Positions 8,048-16,178 of a stretch of 64,000 nucleotides of DNA are shown in pieces; position 1 is the first letter of the stretch; every line of letters starts with the position of its first letter. The stretch comes from Kerstersia similis. GTDB taxonomy: Bacteria > Pseudomonadota > Gammaproteobacteria > Burkholderiales > Burkholderiaceae_B. Both the position numbers and the translations under genes were made by a program. The DNA lies in contig NZ_CBCSIQ010000007.1 in the NCBI RefSeq assembly GCF_965139615.1, forward strand, positions 73,837 to 137,836, written 5' to 3'. The notes below the pieces were generated by a model that had not been told where the DNA came from, did no database searches, and worked only from the letters and a program-made list of their open reading frames with translations.

Positions 8048-9496
8048 TTACGACATGACTGACACCAACTTGGTGTTCAGATAGGCCTCCAACGCTTCCG
8101 GGCCACCCTCCGAACCATAACCGGAATCCTTGATCCCGCCGAACGGCAGTTCCGGCCAGGGTGCGGCAGGCTGATTCACCCAAAGCATGCCAACTTCCAC
8201 CCCTTGCGACAGCAGGCGCAGATTGTGCAGCGAACGGGTAAAGGCATAGGCAGCCAGCCCGAATGGCAGACGGTTGGCCTCGGCAATGGCGTCCTCGATG
8301 TTGTCAAACGCGCGCACCGCTGCCACCGGGCCGAAAGGCTCTTCATTGAAGACCGGTGCTGCCAAGGGCACATCATCCAATACCGTCGGGGCAAAGAAAT
8401 TGCCCGTTTCCCCCAGGCGCTTGCCGCCAGTCGCCAACCGGGCTCCCGATGCCACCGCGCTTTCCACCACCTTCTGCATGGCATCCAGGCGGCGTGGGTT
8501 GGCCAATGGGCCTAGCGTCGTCTCGGCTTCCAGGCCATTCCCGACCTTCAGGCTTTCGGCATAGCGCACCAACTCCCGCGTGAATTCGGCCTTGATGCTC
8601 TCTTGCACCAGGAAACGCGTCGGTGAAATACAAACCTGTCCGGCATTGCGGAACTTGGCGCCGCCAATTGACTTGACGGCCTGCGCCACATCCGCATCTT
8701 CCGCCACAATGACAGGCGCATGCCCACCCAGCTCCATCGTGGCACGTTTCATGTGAGCACCGGCCAACGCCGCCAGCTGCTTGCCCACGACCGTCGAGCC
8801 TGTGAATGTAATCTTGCGGATCACCGGATGCGGAATCAGATAGGAAGAAATCTCGGCAGGATCCCCATAGACCAAACCAACCACGCCTTCCGGCACACCG
8901 GCATCCACAAACGCACGCACCAACTCTGCCGGAGAGGCAGGCGTTTCTTCTGGTGCCTTGACCAGAATGGAACATCCGGTGCTTAGCGCGCCGCACAGCT
9001 TTCGCACCACCTGATTAATCGGAAAGTTCCAGGGCGTAAAGGCTGCGACCGGGCCAATCGGCTCCTTCAGCACCTGCTGCTGAGCGGCGATATTGCGCGA
9101 CGGCACGATACGTCCGTACACCCGGCAACCTTCTTCCGCAAACCATTCAATGATGCCCGCCGCCGACAAGGTTTCAACACGAGCCTCGGCCAAGGGCTTG
9201 CCTTGCTCCTGCGTCAACAGGGCGGCGATGCGGCCTGCGCGCTCACGCAGCAAACCGGCGGCGCGACGCATTACCGCAGCGCGTTCCGGCGCCGGCGTCC
9301 TGCGCCACACCTCGAACCCCTTCTGCGCGGCGGCCAGCGCCAGATCCAGATCTGCCTTGCCAGCGTGGGCCACCTGGCCAATCACCTGCCCCGTCGCAGG
9401 ATTGCGCACATCCAGGCGGCGGCCATCGGCCGCATCACGCCACTGATTGGCAATCAGCAACTGAGTCGAGGGATACGAAGTTTCAACTTGCGACAT
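8048..9496 (-). CDS. NAD(P)-dependent succinate-semialdehyde-type dehydrogenase
   Basis: A 482-residue aldehyde dehydrogenase that oxidises a semialdehyde to the acid. Visible hallmarks are F-T-P-W-N-F-P, the cofactor-binding loop F-T-G-S-T-V-V-G, the glutamate motif M-E-L-G-G-H-A-P and the catalytic Cys in N-A-G-Q-V-C-I-S. The length and the G-P-V-A-A region agree with GabD-type succinate- or glutarate-semialdehyde dehydrogenases. The substrate is inferred, and an aliphatic or sugar-acid semialdehyde is possible. TTGGAGAG precedes the ATG at 9496, which makes longer in-frame starts unlikely. Confidence 0.85.
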   Translation of the reverse strand: MSQVETSYPSTQLLIANQWRDAADGRRLDVRNPATGQVIGQVAHAGKADLDLALAAAQKGFEVWRRTPAPERAAVMRRAAGLLRERAGRIAALLTQEQGKPLAEARVETLSAAGIIEWFAEEGCRVYGRIVPSRNIAAQQQVLKEPIGPVAAFTPWNFPINQVVRKLCGALSTGCSILVKAPEETPASPAELVRAFVDAGVPEGVVGLVYGDPAEISSYLIPHPVIRKITFTGSTVVGKQLAALAGAHMKRATMELGGHAPVIVAEDADVAQAVKSIGGAKFRNAGQVCISPTRFLVQESIKAEFTRELVRYAESLKVGNGLEAETTLGPLANPRRLDAMQKVVESAVASGARLATGGKRLGETGNFFAPTVLDDVPLAAPVFNEEPFGPVAAVRAFDNIEDAIAEANRLPFGLAAYAFTRSLHNLRLLSQGVEVGMLWVNQPAAPWPELPFGGIKDSGYGSEGGPEALEAYLNTKLVSVMS

Positions 9497-9635
9497 GCGT
9501 GCTCTCCAAGGTTTGACAAGCTCCGATAGCCTAACCCAAGACGGGCCATGCCGTGCGGCCAAAGGGGGAAAACACCGGGAGAAACCGGCGTTTTCGCAGG
9601 CGCAAATGGCACCGGCTCCCCTCAAGCGACACCGC

Positions 9636-10343
9636 TCAGCTTGCTGCTCCGAACAGCGTGCCGATCGCGGCGGTCAGCGCCATGGCAAAGGTTCCCCAGA
9701 ACACCACCCGGGCGCAGCTCCGCCATACGGACGCGCCACCTATCCTCGCGGCCACGATGCCCAGCACGGCCAGGCTGAGTACGGCGCCGCCTATCGTCCA
9801 AGGCAACAGAACCTCTTCGGACACCAGCAGCACCAGTAGCACCGGAATGATTCCGCCCGCAGCGAAGCTGGCTGCCGACGCCAGGGCCGCCTGCAAGGGC
9901 CGCGCCTGCCCGGCCTCCGAAATACCCAATTCGTCGCGGGCATGCGCCCCCAGCGCATCGCGCCGCATCAGCTGGGTCGCCACCTCGTCGGCCAACCGGG
10001 GTTCCAGGCCGCGCCGGACATAAATCGCCGCCAGCTCCCGATGCTCCAGATCCGGCGCCTCCTCCAACTCGCGGCGCTCGCGATCCAGGTCGGCATTCTC
10101 GGTATCCGCCTGCGAATGCACCGACACATACTCGCCGGCTGCCATCGACATCGCGCCCGCGACCAGGCCCGCCACCGCCGTCGTCACAATGCTGGCATGG
10201 CTGGCATTGGCAGCGGCAACCCCCGCCACCAGGCTGGCCGTGGAAATAATGCCATCATTGGCCCCCAGAACCGCCGCCCTCAACCAGCCTATCCGCCCGG
10301 TGCGATGCCGTTCCGCATGATTGCGCTGCTGCAAGGTACCCAT
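9636..10343 (-). CDS. VIT/CCC1-family iron or manganese transporter
   Basis: A 235-residue membrane protein. W-L-R-A-A-V-L-G-A-N-D-G-I-I-S-T-A-S-L near the N-terminus and A-G-A-M-S-M-A-A-G-E-Y-V-S-V-H-S in helix 2 are the signature of the VIT1/CCC1 family, which moves Fe2+ or Mn2+. A charged Glu/Arg-rich segment (about 85-140) corresponds to the cytoplasmic metal-binding region, followed by three more helices. The start at 10343 has GGAGG four bases upstream. The gene is divergent from the DUF4440 protein. Confidence 0.88.
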   Translation of the reverse strand: MGTLQQRNHAERHRTGRIGWLRAAVLGANDGIISTASLVAGVAAANASHASIVTTAVAGLVAGAMSMAAGEYVSVHSQADTENADLDRERRELEEAPDLEHRELAAIYVRRGLEPRLADEVATQLMRRDALGAHARDELGISEAGQARPLQAALASAASFAAGGIIPVLLVLLVSEEVLLPWTIGGAVLSLAVLGIVAARIGGASVWRSCARVVFWGTFAMALTAAIGTLFGAAS

Positions 10344-10517
10344 GAATCCTCCGTCGCCGAACTGATGAAAACAAGCTGCCGAGCAAGCCCTGCCATGGCC
10401 AGCATAGATCATCTTTACCCTCCTCCGGCCGTGCAAAGACACAGCGTCTATCGGGTACATCGGCTATGCACTGGGCCACACAAGCCTGTCTCGGCCCAAG
10501 GACGTATCATGTAGGGC

Positions 10518-10883
10518 ATGAATTCCACCCTTTCGCCCCTCGAAGAACTCATGGCGCTGGAACAAGCACTCTGGCATGCCAGCACCCGCTACGACCTGGC
10601 GTTCCAGCAACGCCACTTCGCGCCGGACTTCCTTGAATTCGGGCGATCCGGCCGAATCTATTCACGTGCCGACTGCCTGATGCAAAACGGCCCCGACATC
10701 CAGGCCACTTTGCTGGGCATGCAAGCCCGTGAACTGGGCGCAGGCCTGGTGCAACTGATCTATGACAGCATCGTCATCGGCCCGGACGGCCTGCCCCAGC
10801 ATGCGCACCGCAGCTCGATCTGGTCACGACACCAGGGCACCTGGGTCTTACGCTTTCATCAGGGTACGCCGTACCAGCCCTGA
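10518..10883 (+). CDS. DUF4440 / SnoaL-like protein (NTF2 fold)
   Basis: A 121-residue cytoplasmic protein. The N-terminal helix E-L-M-A-L-E-Q-A-L-W, F-A-P-D-F-L-E-F-G-R-S-G-R and the C-terminal strands (R-S-S-I-W-S-R, T-W-V-L-R-F-H-Q-G-T-P) match the DUF4440 branch of the NTF2-like superfamily. Members bind small hydrophobic ligands or act as ketosteroid-isomerase-like enzymes; no specific role can be given. It ends 87 bases before the catB-like gene on the same strand and may be co-transcribed. Confidence 0.75.
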   Translation: MNSTLSPLEELMALEQALWHASTRYDLAFQQRHFAPDFLEFGRSGRIYSRADCLMQNGPDIQATLLGMQARELGAGLVQLIYDSIVIGPDGLPQHAHRSSIWSRHQGTWVLRFHQGTPYQP

Positions 10884-10970
10884 CACAACTTCGGCGCCCC
10901 AGCAATCTTGGCCATCCTCCCGGCACCACGCTGCCTCTTGGCTCGCCTGCCCTCTTTCCTCTCGATTACC

Positions 10971-11609
10971 ATGCACACCAATTATTTTGAAAGCCCGTTT
11001 CGCGGCAAACTGTTGAGCGAACAGGTGACCAACCCCAACATCCGGGTTGGACGCTACAGCTATTACTCCGGCTATTACCACGGCCACTCCTTCGACGACT
11101 GCGCACGCTACCTGATGCCCGACCGGGATGATGTGGACAAACTCATCATCGGCAGTTTCTGTTCGATAGGCACGGGCGCCAGCTTCGTCATGGCTGGCAA
11201 TCAAGGCCACCGCCATGATTGGGTCTCTTCCTTCCCCTTTTTCTTCATGCAGGAGGAACCGGCCTTCGCCGCCGCCCGGAATGCCTATCACGGCGCAGGC
11301 GACACCGTTATCGGCCATGACGTCTGGATCGGCGCGGAAGCCATGATTCTGCCTGGCATTACGGTCGGTCACGGGGCAGTGATAGGCAGCCGTGCCCTGG
11401 TTACCAAGGATGTTGAGCCCTACACCATCGTAGGCGGCAACCCGGCCAAACCGATCAAGAAACGATTTGCCGACGAAGCCATCGTCCTGTTGCTGGAAAT
11501 GCAATGGTGGGATTGGCCCCTGGCACACATCCAGGCCGCCATGCCGCTGCTCTGTTCAGGCGATATTGCAAGCTTGCATCAGTACTGGAAAAACGCAGTC
11601 GCAACCTAG
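10971..11609 (+). CDS. catB: Type B chloramphenicol O-acetyltransferase / xenobiotic acyltransferase
   Basis: A 212-residue left-handed beta-helix (hexapeptide-repeat) acetyltransferase. N-Y-F-E-S-P-F-R-G-K-L-L-S-E-Q-V, N-P-N-I-R-V-G-R-Y-S-Y-Y-S-G-Y, A-G-N-Q-G-H-R-H-D-W-V-S-S-F-P-F and G-G-N-P-A-K-P-I-K-K-R-F match the CatB/XAT family very closely, and the region around G-N-Q-G-H-R carries the catalytic His. Members acetylate chloramphenicol or other hydroxyl substrates. Start 10971 gives the family's usual length, though no clear ribosome-binding site precedes it. There is no mobile element nearby, so it looks intrinsic; whether it confers resistance is unknown. Confidence 0.9.
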   Translation: MHTNYFESPFRGKLLSEQVTNPNIRVGRYSYYSGYYHGHSFDDCARYLMPDRDDVDKLIIGSFCSIGTGASFVMAGNQGHRHDWVSSFPFFFMQEEPAFAAARNAYHGAGDTVIGHDVWIGAEAMILPGITVGHGAVIGSRALVTKDVEPYTIVGGNPAKPIKKRFADEAIVLLLEMQWWDWPLAHIQAAMPLLCSGDIASLHQYWKNAVAT

Positions 11610-11732
11610 CACAACTGAGCGCCAGCAGCGCTGGTGCACAGGCAAGCAACACGCATAGGCGGCTTTGCTGCGGGCGCAGCTACCCGCCTGCGCGCGAATT
11701 ATTGCCCCAGGCACGCCGGCGCCACAGATGAC

Positions 11733-13697
11733 TCATGCAGCGCTTTGCGGCTCGGTCAGGCGTTCGATCTGCGCCAGCCATTCGCATACGATGGCATTCA
11801 GGCCGGCCAGCGTCTCCGCCTGCTCGTTCTCGGCCGCCAGCAAGTCCTCGGCGCCATGGGCCTCGCCCGACACCCAGGCCGCCAACTTCGTCAACATTTC
11901 AGCCTGCGCCCCAGGCGCAATCGAATGCTTGATGGCCCAGGCGCTGATATCGTCGCACAACTGCTCCGCGCTGGTGACCAATGGAAACCAGGCAGCCGCT
12001 TCCGGCCCGGCCGGCGGCGGCTCCTGCATGGCGTTTTGCAACTGCCCTCGCATCGTTGCCAGCGCGACATACACCTGCCGGCGCGTCACAGTCTGCCGCC
12101 CCGGCACCACGCCCCCATCCCCCTCCGGCCTGAGCGCCAGCAGATACTGCGCCAGCCGGGACCGCGCTTCCTGAAACCCTCGGGTCAATACCTGTGCGTG
12201 GCTGCGCGGCCAGAGGAAATAGCCAAACACCAAAATAATGACGCCGCCCCAGACGGTATCGACCAGGCGCGCCAGACCATAGTCGATATTACGTATCCCT
12301 GGTGCAATTTCATCCAGCAAGATCAACACCACGAGCGTTGCGCAAAAAGTCGCGAAACCGTAGGAACGCAGCACTGCCCATGGCAACAGCGCCGCCAGCA
12401 AGGCCAGTACGCACACCATTCCCATGCCCTTGGGCACCAGCGCGAAGATCAGCGCGCCGACGGCCACCGCCACAATCGTTCCCAGCATGCGCAGCACCGT
12501 ACGAGCGAAAATCGACCCCAGTTCGGGCTTGAGCACAATGATCACCGTCAGTGGCGTCCAGTACCAATGAGGGTCGTCATTGAACCAGCGCGTCGCGAAC
12601 GCCAACCCGATGCACAAAGCCAAAATCGCTGCCGTCTTGATCGTCTGCGGCGCGACGGCCAAACGATCCAATAAATGCCGGCGTGGCTGAGCCTGCCCAG
12701 GCGCCTGAAAAATACGCTCCGCCATGCCATGCGAGGAGGCATGCAACCAGAAAATCTGGCGGAAATTTGCCAGCGCCCGGGGCAAGAGCATGGCACCGGC
12801 GGGGTTAGGATCCACAGCAGCCATTGAAAACGACTTGCCCAAGCGCACCTGGCGGGCGATTTCACGCAGCTCCTGCGCGCAGGCCGTCAGGTTCTCTGGA
12901 ATCTTTGACGCCAGCGTCGCTGAAAACAGATGCTCCACGCCTTGCAGCACGGATGCCTCCCAATCCAGATAGGGAGAACGGCCAGCCTGATGCCGATAAC
13001 GGCTGGACAGCAAGCCGCCATAGGCTGCGGACAATTTGTCGGTCACGGCCCGCCGATAGGAAGCCTCGCCAGCAACGGTAATGCCGCGCGAGCGTGCCGT
13101 CGCCAGCTTGGCAATATCATCCAGCAAACTCGCGACTTCATTGATAAATGGCCGCTGACGGTAAAGCAAGGCCTCTATCCCCAGCAACAGCGCATAGAAG
13201 CCACAGCCCGCCAGGAAAAACAAAGCCGGTTGCCAATAGGGTGCAATGGCTGGAATCGCAATTGCTATACACCCCATCAGCAGCCCCTGCACCGTCCCAG
13301 CAGAAAATGCCGAACCGAAACTGCTGACGATACCGGCCACAAATGCCGCCAGCGTCATACACGCGACCACCCAGCCCCAAGGTAAATCGCCCAGATACCC
13401 CAGGAAAAAACCAATGGCACCGATCGGTGCCACAATCAGGATTTCCTTGAATCGGGGGAGATAAGGACCATCCCGCTCCCCCAGGCATAGGCCGAGCGCG
13501 CCCAAGGACATCATCATGAAAGTCGCAGGGGAATCCAGCATCATGCCAAGCAGAATCGGCAAGGCAATCGCCAAGGCCGTCCGCACGCAACGGGCCTTGG
13601 GCCAGCTGGCAGGCTTCAGCCGTGTCAATTGCCGCAACCAAGCATTGGGGCGAACCGTGCCATCCAGCGTGACAGAGCGAATCGTGTGGCGTTCCAT
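11733..13697 (-). CDS. FUSC-family (YccS/AaeB-like) inner-membrane exporter
   Basis: A 654-residue protein with the FUSC layout: an N-terminal cluster of about six helices (roughly residues 40-200), a large cytoplasmic helical region, a second helix cluster (roughly 345-475, including W-Y-W-T-P-L-T-V-I-I-V-L-K-P) and a cytoplasmic tail. Family members are linked to efflux of aromatic acids and fusaric acid. The W-x-x-L-T-V-x-x-V-x-K-P motif in the second cluster is typical. GAGGA precedes the ATG at 13697, so a longer in-frame extension was not used. Confidence 0.85.
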   Translation of the reverse strand: MERHTIRSVTLDGTVRPNAWLRQLTRLKPASWPKARCVRTALAIALPILLGMMLDSPATFMMMSLGALGLCLGERDGPYLPRFKEILIVAPIGAIGFFLGYLGDLPWGWVVACMTLAAFVAGIVSSFGSAFSAGTVQGLLMGCIAIAIPAIAPYWQPALFFLAGCGFYALLLGIEALLYRQRPFINEVASLLDDIAKLATARSRGITVAGEASYRRAVTDKLSAAYGGLLSSRYRHQAGRSPYLDWEASVLQGVEHLFSATLASKIPENLTACAQELREIARQVRLGKSFSMAAVDPNPAGAMLLPRALANFRQIFWLHASSHGMAERIFQAPGQAQPRRHLLDRLAVAPQTIKTAAILALCIGLAFATRWFNDDPHWYWTPLTVIIVLKPELGSIFARTVLRMLGTIVAVAVGALIFALVPKGMGMVCVLALLAALLPWAVLRSYGFATFCATLVVLILLDEIAPGIRNIDYGLARLVDTVWGGVIILVFGYFLWPRSHAQVLTRGFQEARSRLAQYLLALRPEGDGGVVPGRQTVTRRQVYVALATMRGQLQNAMQEPPPAGPEAAAWFPLVTSAEQLCDDISAWAIKHSIAPGAQAEMLTKLAAWVSGEAHGAEDLLAAENEQAETLAGLNAIVCEWLAQIERLTEPQSAA

Positions 13698-14258
13698 GTT
13701 GCAGCGTTCCTCGCATGATCCGGCCTCTATCCCACGGGACAAAAACCGGCAAACCGGCTGACAGGCCGCACATGATAGCCATGGCGGCAACGGCCACCCC
13801 GCCCGGAACGGGCGAAGCACCGTAGGGGGCTCAGCACCACATTAGAAAGCGTATCCGGCCAGCATAGACGAAGCGCGGCGGATTTTTGACATTTTTGATC
13901 GGACAGACTTCAGGAGTCGGCCTGTGGGCATAGGGATAGCTGTGGCGTCGATCGGGCCACGGCCGATAAGCCGATAAGCCGATAAGCCGATAAGCCGATA
14001 AGCCGATAAGCCGATAAGCCGATAAGCCACAATACAGCGCGATTCTCAGCGCAAGACAAAAGCGGTCCACCCTTATCACCGAACACCGTGGTAACTGGCC
14101 CCAGGCACAATAGAAAGCCGGCATAGCAAGCCGGCCTGCAGTTCATGACACATCTATTCCATGGGCTGTACGAGCCGTATCACACTCCGCCTACACCTCG
14201 GGCAGGATATGCGTGGAACGTGGGCGCGTGGTTTGGATATCCGCGCAAGAGGCAAGAA
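13698..14258. other. 560-bp intergenic region containing a short tandem repeat
   Basis: No gene can be supported. The region holds the 8-bp tandem repeat described separately. The minus-strand frames through the repeat stay open only because the unit lacks stop codons in that direction, and their flanks resemble no protein. Confidence 0.5.
13962..14025. repeat. Tandem repeat, 8 exact copies of GCCGATAA
   Basis: Eight uninterrupted copies of the 8-bp unit span 64 bases, followed by a partial GCC. On the minus strand the unit (TTATCGGC) is free of stop codons in all frames. It lies in a non-coding stretch between the FUSC gene and a small membrane protein. Such repeats vary in number by slippage. 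Confidence 0.95.
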
Positions 14259-14435
14259 TCAGGCAGCCTTCGCCAGACGTTTCCGAGCAAACGAGAGCGC
14301 GAGCATCGGGCCGCCACACACCATGAAAACACCACCGAGAATCATGAACGTGGTGTTGCTCAACGCGACGCCGGTAGCCAGAAAAGCAACGCCGACGCAC
14401 AGCAGTGATAGGGAAACAGGGAGAAATGGGCTCAT
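14259..14435 (-). CDS. Small two-helix membrane protein (58 residues)
   Basis: The ATG at 14435 opens a 58-residue frame. Two hydrophobic helices are visible (S-L-S-L-L-C-V-G-V-A-F-L-A-T-G around residues 8-22, and T-F-M-I-L-G-G-V-F-M-V-C-G around 29-41), then a basic tail (A-R-K-R-L-A-K-A-A). This is a plausible inner-membrane small protein with the positive end inside. No clear ribosome-binding site is seen, which lowers confidence. GGCATAATGC just upstream could be a -10 element of a near-leaderless transcript. No function is known. Confidence 0.55.
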   Translation of the reverse strand: MSPFLPVSLSLLCVGVAFLATGVALSNTTFMILGGVFMVCGGPMLALSFARKRLAKAA

Positions 14436-14560
14436 GGGCGCATTATGCCACGGCCCAGCGCAGCCGTACCTCTACCTGTTACGCCAGATCCGGCATGATT
14501 GGCTTGTGTGGCGGTAGATCTGGCTGAGTCAACCTGATGCCCTTCGCAGGGATCGAGGTG

Positions 14561-14594
14561 GACTCCTGATTCAGGCAGACTCCTGATTCAGGCA
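14561..14594. repeat. 17-bp tandem duplication
   Basis: GACTCCTGATTCAGGCA occurs twice head to tail (14561-14577 and 14578-14594) without mismatch. Each copy contains the short palindrome CCTGATTCAGG. It lies just beyond the tRNA-Leu terminator. Confidence 0.9.
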
Positions 14595-14624
14595 ATAAAA
14601 AAGACAACATGGGAATGTTGTCTT
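14595..14624 (-). terminator. Rho-independent terminator of tRNA-Leu
   Basis: On the minus strand a perfect 10-bp stem (AAGACAACAT / ATGTTGTCTT, 4-base loop, plus coordinates 14601-14624) is followed by TTTTTTATTG. It lies about 125 bases past the tRNA 3' end in its direction of transcription. Confidence 0.8.
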
Positions 14625-14749
14625 AATGTCTGCTCATTCAGATGCTGTGGGCATCAATCAGATGCGGGCTCGACCAGACTGAAAGCCCCATCCAAGTGCC
14701 CTTGAAATCACAGCAGATAAAACCAAGCCATTGATTTCATTAAAATAAG

Positions 14750-14836
14750 TGGTGCGAGGGAGGGGACTCGAACCCCTACACCTGTTACGGCGTCAGGACC
14801 TAAACCTGGTGCGTCTACCAATTTCGCCACCCTCGC
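14750..14836 (-). tRNA. tRNA-Leu (anticodon UAG)
   Basis: Read on the minus strand it starts GCGAGGGTGGCGAAATTGG and ends with the TTCGAGTCC T-loop and CCA. The acceptor stem GCGAGGG/CCCTCGC is perfect. The anticodon loop TTTAGGT gives UAG, and the long variable arm (ACGCCGTAACAGGTGT) is as expected for a leucine tRNA. The encoded CCA is present. The outermost pair of the anticodon stem is C-A. Confidence 0.95.
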
Positions 14837-14930
14837 ATTCACAGGCTTTTCGTTATTACACTTTCACCTGCGAAGCCGACTATTGTAGCCGACTTGATAG
14901 AATTACGTCTATACACTCCTGGGTACATCC

Positions 14931-16142
14931 ATGAACCCCCGCCTAGACCTGCTGCATCCCTACCCTTTCGAAAAGCTCCGCAAGCTTCTGGCCGAAGCCG
15001 GGCCGACACCTGAAGGCCTGCTACCCATCCCCCTGCATATCGGCGAACCCCGCCACGCCGCTCCGGCTTGTGTTCGCGATGCGATGGCGCAGGCGCTGGA
15101 TCGTTTGTCTCACTACCCGCCCACCAAAGGCGACNCCGCCTTGCGCCAGGCCATCGCCGCCTGGCTGGGCCGCCGCTACGGGATTCCTGCTCCAGATGCG
15201 GAAACCCATGTGCTGCCGGTTCTGGGTTCGCGGGAGGCCCTGTTCGCCTTCGCGCAGGTGGTCATAGACAGCAGTGACGCTGCACCACTGGTGGTCTGCC
15301 CCAATCCGTTCTATCAGATTTATGAAGGCGCTGCGCTGCTGGCTGGCGCCCAGCCTTATTACGCCCCGGCAGAACCTGCGCTGAATTTTTCTTCTGATTG
15401 GAGCAAGGTGCCCGCAGACGTCTGGCAGCGGACTCAGTTGCTGTATGTCTGTTCACCCGGCAATCCCGCCGGCAGCGTCATGCGACTGGAGGAATGGCAG
15501 GATCTGTTCGCCCTGTCCGACCGCTATGGTTTTGTCATCGCCAGCGATGAGTGCTATTCCGAAATCTATCCGGATGAATCGCAGCCCCCGCTGGGCGCGC
15601 TACAGGCAGCCCGGCAGCTGGGACGCGATGATTATGCCAATCTGCTAGTGTTTTCCAGCCTCTCCAAGCGATCCAACCTGCCCGGCCTGCGCTCCGGCTT
15701 CGTCGCTGGCGATGCCCGTCTGATCGCCAAGTTCCTGCTCTACAGGACGTATCACGGCAGCGCCATGAGCCCCATCGTGACCCAGGCCAGCATCGCCGCC
15801 TGGAACGACGAAACGCACGTGATTGCCAACCGCGCCGCCTACCGCGCCAAATTCGCCGCGGTGTATCCCATCCTGAAAGATGTGCTCGACGTACAGATGC
15901 CGGATGCCTCGTTTTATCTCTGGGCCGGCACGCCGGTTGCCGATACCGAGTTTGCGCGTGAGCTCTACGCCGCCACTGGTGTTGGTGTCCTGCCCGGTAG
16001 TTTTCTTGCCCGCGAGCAGGATGGCATCAATCCCGGCGCCAACCGTATCCGGCTGGCCCTGGTTGCGCCGCTGGAAGCCTGCGTCGAAGCGGCCGAGCGT
16101 ATCGCCCGGCACGTAAAATTCCGTTCCATGACCCCTAAGTAA
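14931..16142 (+). CDS. dapC: Succinyldiaminopimelate transaminase DapC
   Basis: A 403-residue PLP-dependent class I/II aminotransferase that converts N-succinyl-2-amino-6-ketopimelate to N-succinyl-LL-diaminopimelate in lysine and peptidoglycan synthesis. It begins N-P-R-L-D-L-L-H-P-Y-P-F-E-K-L. The PLP-binding Lys is in S-S-L-S-K-R-S-N-L-P-G-L-R-S-G-F, and C-S-P-G-N-P-A-G and S-D-E-C-Y-S-E-I-Y are also conserved. It is followed by dapD 36 bases downstream, which confirms the pathway. The codon at 15135-15137 contains an N, so residue 69 is undetermined. Confidence 0.93.
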   Translation: MNPRLDLLHPYPFEKLRKLLAEAGPTPEGLLPIPLHIGEPRHAAPACVRDAMAQALDRLSHYPPTKGDXALRQAIAAWLGRRYGIPAPDAETHVLPVLGSREALFAFAQVVIDSSDAAPLVVCPNPFYQIYEGAALLAGAQPYYAPAEPALNFSSDWSKVPADVWQRTQLLYVCSPGNPAGSVMRLEEWQDLFALSDRYGFVIASDECYSEIYPDESQPPLGALQAARQLGRDDYANLLVFSSLSKRSNLPGLRSGFVAGDARLIAKFLLYRTYHGSAMSPIVTQASIAAWNDETHVIANRAAYRAKFAAVYPILKDVLDVQMPDASFYLWAGTPVADTEFARELYAATGVGVLPGSFLAREQDGINPGANRIRLALVAPLEACVEAAERIARHVKFRSMTPK

Positions 16143-16178
16143 TTTCCTCTTTTTTTCCACCTAGCCGGACCTGAAAGC

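Larger units (their letters stand above)
14436..14749. other. Intergenic stretch downstream of tRNA-Leu
   Basis: No protein gene is seen. It contains a 17-bp tandem duplication (14561-14594) and the tRNA terminator (14595-14624), both listed separately. Confidence 0.5.

Noticed and set aside
9497..9625. N-terminal extension of the aldehyde dehydrogenase
   Set aside because: A strong ribosome-binding site and the family's usual N-terminus place the start at 9496.
13962..14025. CRISPR array
   Set aside because: Copies are contiguous 8-mers with no spacers.
13831..14146. Three overlapping minus-strand frames translating the 8-bp repeat as L-S-A-Y-R-L-I-G
   Set aside because: All frames are open merely because the repeat lacks stops; flanking residues are unrelated to any protein and no start signal is convincing.
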